A DNA stretch of 64,000 bases, from assembly GCA_032095175.1 (NCBI GenBank), contig DAMCZI010000006.1, positions 1 to 64,000 on the forward strand, in the 5' to 3' direction. The notes below the pieces were generated by a model. The model made no database searches. It was not told the DNA's origin and worked only from the letters and a program-made list of their open reading frames with translations. The position numbers and the translations under genes are program-made. This document shows positions 59,346 to 64,000 of this stretch, in pieces. Origin of the DNA: DAMCZI01 sp032095175. GTDB lineage: Bacteria; Bacillota; Clostridia; Clostridiales; Caloramatoraceae. Numbering within the stretch: the first letter of the stretch is position 1; each line of letters opens with the position of its first letter.

Positions 59346-61223
59346 TTAGCTGGCCTGATCAGCCTCAAACTGACTGTAATATAGGTTAGCATAGAAGCCA
59401 TTCTTTTCTAATAGCTCCTTATGAGTTCCCTGTTCAACAATATCTCCGTGATTCATAACGAGGATTAAATCTGCATCACGTATTGTAGATAAACGGTGAG
59501 CAATTATAAAGCTTGTGCGATTCTCCATAAGGTTGTTCATTGCTTTTTTAATCTGCATCTCAGTACGAGTATCTATGGAGCTTGTTGCCTCATCAAGAAT
59601 TAGTATCTTAGGATCCTTAAGTATTGCCCTTGCAATGGTAAGCAGCTGTTTTTGACCCTGGGATACGTTTGATGCTTCTTCATTAAGTACCATATTATAT
59701 CCATCCGGAAGCGTACGTACAAAGCTGTCAACATGGGCTGCCTTTGCTGCAGCTATAACCTCTTCATCAGATGCATCAAGACGACCATAACGTAAATTCT
59801 CCATTATAGTACCATTATATAGCCATGTATCCTGCAAAACCATACCGAACATTGAACGCAGGTCATTTCGAGTAAATTCCTTTATATCATGGCCATCAAC
59901 AAGTATTGCTCCTTCATTTACATCATAAAAGCGCATTAAAAGCTTAACCATAGTTGTCTTTCCTGCACCAGTAGGTCCAACAATAGCAACCTTTTGACCT
60001 GGCTTAACCATTGCAGAAAAATCATTTATTACTATTTTATCTGGATTGTATCCAAAGTGAACATTCTTAAACTCAACACTTCCCTCTACTGTTTCAAGCT
60101 TTACAGGGTTTTTAGCTTCAGGGATTTCTTCTTCCTCTGCAAGGAATTCAAATACACGTTCTGCAGAAGCTGCAGTTTGCTGAAGCACATTAGATATATT
60201 TGCAATCTGTGCAATTGGCTGTGTAAATGAACGCATGTATTGAATGAAGGCTTGAATATCTCCAACCTCTATAGTCTTTTTAACAGCAAGCCATCCGCCT
60301 AAAACGGACACAGCAACAAAACCAATATTGCCTACAAAGGTCATAATAGGCATCATCATGCCGGAAAGGAACTGAGATTTCCATGCAACACCATAAAGCT
60401 GGTTGTTGTATTCATCAAACTTCTCAACACTTTTTTCCTCTCCATTAAATGCCTTAACTACAGTGTGTCCACCATACATTTCTTCAACATGGCCATTTAC
60501 ATGACCTAAATAAACCTGCTGCTCCTTAAAGTACTTCTGAGAGCGTTTTACTACAAGTATTATAAATATCATGGATATAGGAATTATTAATAGTGCCACC
60601 AGTGTCATCATCCAGCTAATGCTGAACATCATAACCAAAACTCCAATTACTGTTGTAACTGATGTAATAATTTGAGTCATGCTCTGGTTAAGGGTCTGGC
60701 TTACTGTATCAACATCATTAGTAACACGGGATAATACCTCTCCATGGTTCGTACCTTCAAAGTACTTTAGAGGCATACGGTTAATCTTTTCTGATATTTC
60801 CTTTCTAAAGTTATAGCTTACCTTCATAGAAACACTGGACATAATCCAGCCTTGAACATAACTGAATAATGCACTTATTAAATACAAGGCTGCTAGAAGC
60901 AGAATTATTCTTCCTATATAGTTAAAATCTATTCCACCACCAGTACCAGAAATTTTACCCATTATACCCTCAAATAACTTTGTAGTAACTTTACCTAATA
61001 TTTTAGGGCCTACTATGGAGAATACAGCACTGGCTGCTGCGAATAAAATCACAACCATTATAGATATTTTGTATACACTTAAGTAGCTAATCAGTTTTTT
61101 CATTGTCCCTTTAAAGTCACGGGCCTTTTCACCACCCTGCATCATGCCTCCTGGTCCATGTCCCATTCCCCCACGTCCCCTGGGCTGCTTATGTTTTAAT
61201 TCTTTATTTTCATGCTCACTCAT
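59346..61223 (-). CDS. ABC exporter half-transporter (YfiC-like), active-site-competent subunit
   Basis: 625 residues: charged His/Gly-rich N terminus, six membrane helices (about 45-330), nucleotide-binding domain with Walker A GPTGAGKTT, Q-loop, signature VSQGQKQ, Walker B ILILDEATSSID and switch IIAHRLST. Canonical catalytic Glu and His are kept. Overlaps its partner gene by 4 bp. Together they form a heterodimeric multidrug-type exporter under the MarR gene upstream. Confidence 0.93.
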   Translation of the reverse strand: MSEHENKELKHKQPRGRGGMGHGPGGMMQGGEKARDFKGTMKKLISYLSVYKISIMVVILFAAASAVFSIVGPKILGKVTTKLFEGIMGKISGTGGGIDFNYIGRIILLLAALYLISALFSYVQGWIMSSVSMKVSYNFRKEISEKINRMPLKYFEGTNHGEVLSRVTNDVDTVSQTLNQSMTQIITSVTTVIGVLVMMFSISWMMTLVALLIIPISMIFIILVVKRSQKYFKEQQVYLGHVNGHVEEMYGGHTVVKAFNGEEKSVEKFDEYNNQLYGVAWKSQFLSGMMMPIMTFVGNIGFVAVSVLGGWLAVKKTIEVGDIQAFIQYMRSFTQPIAQIANISNVLQQTAASAERVFEFLAEEEEIPEAKNPVKLETVEGSVEFKNVHFGYNPDKIVINDFSAMVKPGQKVAIVGPTGAGKTTMVKLLMRFYDVNEGAILVDGHDIKEFTRNDLRSMFGMVLQDTWLYNGTIMENLRYGRLDASDEEVIAAAKAAHVDSFVRTLPDGYNMVLNEEASNVSQGQKQLLTIARAILKDPKILILDEATSSIDTRTEMQIKKAMNNLMENRTSFIIAHRLSTIRDADLILVMNHGDIVEQGTHKELLEKNGFYANLYYSQFEADQAS

Positions 61224-63457
61224 GCTAGTTCCTCCTTTGAGAGCTGTGATAAAGCAATTTCTTGATAGGTTTCACAATTTTCCATAAGCTCTTTATGGGT
61301 GCCTACGCCAACTATTTTGCCATCATCAAGAACTATTATTTGCTCTGCATTCATAATTGTTGAAATACGCTGTGCAACAATGAGCACTGTGCCAGTAACT
61401 GTATAGTCTTTCAAGGCTTTTCTAAGGGCTGCATCTGTTTTAAAATCAAGGGCTGAGAAGCTGTCATCAAAGATATATATTTCCGGCTTCTTTATAAGGG
61501 CACGGGCAATTGATAATCTCTGCTTCTGTCCTCCAGATACATTTGTTCCGCCTTGGGAAATTTCCCTTTCAAATCTTTCAGGCTTTTCATTTATAAACTC
61601 CATTGCCTGGGCAACTTCAGCAGATTTTTCTATATCATCAGCCCCTGCATTTTCATCACCATATTTTAGATTGGATTCAATTGTTCCACTGAATAATGAT
61701 GCTTTCTGTGGAATATAGCCAATTTTGCTTCTAAGTTCCTTCTGCATAACCTCTCTTACATCTACCCCGTCTATGAGTACCTGACCATCTGTTACATCAT
61801 AGAAACGAGGAATCAGGTTAATCAATGTTGTTTTTCCAGAACCTGTAGATCCAATAAAGGCTGTAGTCTGACCTGGTAGTGCTGTAAAGTTTATATTATT
61901 CAATACATTCTCCTCTGCACCTGGATACTTAAAGGATACATCTTTAAACTCCAGCACACCCTTTTGATTTTCATCAAACATCTTAGGTTCTTTTGGATCA
62001 ATAATTGTAGGCTCAGTCTCTAAAACCTCAGCAATACGCTGTGCTGATACTGATGCTCTTGGTATCATGATAAACATAAGTGAAAGCATTAAAAATGACA
62101 TTAATATCTGCATTGCATACTGCATAAATGCCATCATGTCACCTACCTGCATGCTTGAGCTTTCAATCTGATGTGCACCAACCCAAACTATAAGCAGTGT
62201 AACACCATTCATTATAAGCATCATAGCTGGCATCATAAACACTATAACTCGGTTAACAAAAAGGTTTGTACTTGTAAGGTCTTTGTTCGCTTTATCAAAA
62301 CGATCTTCCTCAAATTTTTGAGTATTAAAGGCTCTTATAACCATCATACCCGAAAGGTTTTCACGGGTAACAAGATTTAACCTGTCAATAAGCTTTTGTA
62401 CTATCTTAAACTTTGGCATTGCCAATGAAAATACAGTGAGTATTAATCCTAGGAGCACTATAACTGCAACTGCAATAATCCATGACATTGATGTGCTTTT
62501 GCCAATAGCCCTTATTACTCCACCAACACCCATTATTGGTGCATAGAACACCATTCTTATCATAATTATAATAAGCATCTGTATCTGGGTAATATCATTT
62601 GTAGTTCTTGTTATAAGTGAAGCTGTTGAGAATTTATCAAACTCTGCATTTGAAAAGCTCTCAACCTTATTAAAAATATTTTTACGCAAATCTTTTGACA
62701 AGCCTGCTGCAGATTTTGATGCTAAAAATCCAACAGCAACAGTACATGCTGCAGCTAAAAGGGATATTAAAAGCATAAGCATTCCTGTATTTATAATATA
62801 TCTACTTTGTATTTTATCTGTATTCACACCCAATTGGGCATACTCAGCTTTAACTGAACCAACAGCAGCTTGAGTAATCATTTTATCACCTAATGCTGCA
62901 AACTTCTTGTCCATGGAGTCAGTTATCTTAGAAACCTCTTCATAGGGAAGCTTAGCTATAACTGCAAAAAGATCAGTGTTTGCAGGTATTTTCATTCCAT
63001 TAAAGTCAATTACTCCACCCTTTGCATTCTCCTTTGCCTTTTCAACTCCTGAAACTGCAAGAAAAGCTTTTCCCATCACAGGGTTCATATTATCAATTTG
63101 TGTTTTATCAACATCCTTAAGGATATAAACAGGCTCCTTTGCCAGGTTTGGATAATCCTTAACATACTTATCATAGTCTGGACTTGATTTATCCACTAAT
63201 GTGTAATTTTCTATAATCTCCTTTTTTTGTTCTGGACTCATAAACAATGTGAGTTTATCCATTTTACTTTGTCTTACTGCCTTAGGAACTGCATTTTCAA
63301 TACCACCCTGTTGTATTCCCTTGTTAACGATGTTTGACATGTAATCTGGCAGTGAAAGGTCACACATTGCCTGGACAAATAGCAGTATTATCGCAGCCAT
63401 TATCATTGCAGTAAACGGTTTTAGGTACTTTGCTAGTTTAAACATTATCGCATTCAC
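61220..63457 (-). CDS. ABC exporter half-transporter (YfiB-like) with large extracellular insert, degenerate site
   Basis: 745 residues, about 150 longer than usual because of an extracytoplasmic insert between helices 1 and 2 (about 38-215). NBD: Walker A GSTGSGKTT, signature VSGGQKQRLSIARA. The Walker B Glu is replaced (IYIFDDSFSALD) and the switch reads VAQRIST without His. It is the non-catalytic partner of an asymmetric heterodimer, as in T. thermophilus TmrAB or LmrCD-type pairs. Confidence 0.92.
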   Translation of the reverse strand: MNAIMFKLAKYLKPFTAMIMAAIILLFVQAMCDLSLPDYMSNIVNKGIQQGGIENAVPKAVRQSKMDKLTLFMSPEQKKEIIENYTLVDKSSPDYDKYVKDYPNLAKEPVYILKDVDKTQIDNMNPVMGKAFLAVSGVEKAKENAKGGVIDFNGMKIPANTDLFAVIAKLPYEEVSKITDSMDKKFAALGDKMITQAAVGSVKAEYAQLGVNTDKIQSRYIINTGMLMLLISLLAAACTVAVGFLASKSAAGLSKDLRKNIFNKVESFSNAEFDKFSTASLITRTTNDITQIQMLIIIMIRMVFYAPIMGVGGVIRAIGKSTSMSWIIAVAVIVLLGLILTVFSLAMPKFKIVQKLIDRLNLVTRENLSGMMVIRAFNTQKFEEDRFDKANKDLTSTNLFVNRVIVFMMPAMMLIMNGVTLLIVWVGAHQIESSSMQVGDMMAFMQYAMQILMSFLMLSLMFIMIPRASVSAQRIAEVLETEPTIIDPKEPKMFDENQKGVLEFKDVSFKYPGAEENVLNNINFTALPGQTTAFIGSTGSGKTTLINLIPRFYDVTDGQVLIDGVDVREVMQKELRSKIGYIPQKASLFSGTIESNLKYGDENAGADDIEKSAEVAQAMEFINEKPERFEREISQGGTNVSGGQKQRLSIARALIKKPEIYIFDDSFSALDFKTDAALRKALKDYTVTGTVLIVAQRISTIMNAEQIIVLDDGKIVGVGTHKELMENCETYQEIALSQLSKEELA

Positions 63458-63503
63458 TCCTTACTCAATAACGATATATTAACACTGTGAAAACTCTCAC
63501 ATC

Positions 63504-63950
63504 CTACTTTGGGACACAGGATAATTTATTCAAATTATCTTTCATATGCATAAGTAGTTTTTTTAATAACTCTTGTTCTTCCTGTGTAAAATTTTCAAAG
63601 CATCCCTTTTCTAAATTATTCACTATACTCTTTACTTGCTCACAAACTTCTTTTCCTTTCTCTTTAATATATACCCTTGAAACTCTTTGATCCTCCAAGT
63701 CTGCTTTGCGCTCAACCAAGCCAACCTTTTCCATTCTGCTTATCATAACAGTTATAGTTGCAGGCTTAATTTTTATCCTTTCAGCCAATTCCCTCTGGCT
63801 TTGACCGTCCTTCTCAACTAAAGCAAAAAGCATATGGGGCTGACCTGGATACAGACCTACATCATTTAGCAAATTATACATGCAATGATAGTGAACCCTT
63901 ATCACATCAACAAAAGCCCCATAAAGAGAATCATGATTGAAACAAGTCAT
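63504..63950 (-). CDS. MarR-family transcriptional regulator
   Basis: 148 residues with a winged HTH: LVEKDGQSQRELAERIKIKPATITVMISRMEKVGLVERKADLEDQRVSRVYIKEKGKEV. First gene of the operon with the two ABC exporter subunits (47 bp gap). A perfect 12-bp palindrome upstream is its probable operator; a small-molecule ligand would relieve repression. Confidence 0.93.
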   Translation of the reverse strand: MTCFNHDSLYGAFVDVIRVHYHCMYNLLNDVGLYPGQPHMLFALVEKDGQSQRELAERIKIKPATITVMISRMEKVGLVERKADLEDQRVSRVYIKEKGKEVCEQVKSIVNNLEKGCFENFTQEEQELLKKLLMHMKDNLNKLSCVPK

Positions 63951-63969
63951 TAAATCACCCCTAATTTAG

Positions 63970-63981
63970 TTAGTCGACTAA
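63970..63981 (-). promoter_or_regulatory. MarR operator palindrome
   Basis: TTAGTCGACTAA, perfect palindrome 19 bp upstream of the marR start, with TTAGTTAG overlap on one side. Typical of MarR autoregulatory sites. Confidence 0.7.
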
Positions 63982-64000
63982 TAATATTTTAAATGTTACC

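Overview
The window is low-GC, densely coded DNA with Gram-positive regulation: two T-box leaders, ECF sigma/anti-sigma pairs, sigma-A promoters of TTGACA-N16/17-TATAAT type, strong AGGAGG ribosome sites and many intrinsic terminators. It suggests a Clostridium-like member of the Clostridia. No rRNA, ordinary tRNA or CRISPR array is present.

Layout. 0-5.3 kb: an ABC exporter ATPase, a PIN/antitoxin pair, and a metalloprotease-like/GNAT/MFS operon. 5.9-9.5 kb: a HutP-family antiterminator next to a promoter, a UAG-repeat leader and a terminator in front of a TrpXYZ-type ABC uptake operon. 9.6-21 kb: an AraC regulator, a complete polar amino acid ABC operon, a regulator and MFS exporter, a T-box(His)-controlled ABC system lacking its own ATPase, and an XRE-TPR regulator opposite a second MFS exporter. 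21-36 kb: two sigma/anti-sigma pairs, branched-chain aminotransferase, a DeoR-Nudix pair, a duplicated segment flanking a DUF4143 ATPase, an XRE/DUF2975/DUF4153 membrane cluster, a YabE-like 3D protein and a secreted repeat protein. 36.6-39.7 kb: two tandem riboswitch-like RNAs, each with a terminator, ahead of an ABC-2 transporter. 39.8-43.8 kb: a graveyard of polymorphic-toxin tips with surviving immunity-type genes. 43.8-48 kb: an oxidoreductase, an M20 hydrolase and T-box(Ser)-serS.

48-55.6 kb is the most interesting part. It holds rtcB (RNA ligase), two WYL-domain regulators and a slipin. After an IS110 insertion and a 214-bp tandem duplication comes a minus-strand RNA that I read as a circularly permuted tRNA mimic. 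T arm, loop-closed acceptor stem and D arm follow in that order with exact tRNA spacing. This is the published architecture of YrlA-type bacterial Y RNAs, which are encoded beside rtcB in other bacteria. I infer an RNA-repair locus split by the insertion sequence. No Ro60 gene lies in the window.

55.6-64 kb: a DEAD-box helicase (DEGD variant), an NhaC antiporter, a VTT-domain membrane protein and a MarR-controlled heterodimeric ABC exporter.

Several families of short palindromic repeats (called A to E here) are scattered through the intergenic regions. One is nested inside another, and one sits in the loop of a riboswitch-type terminator.
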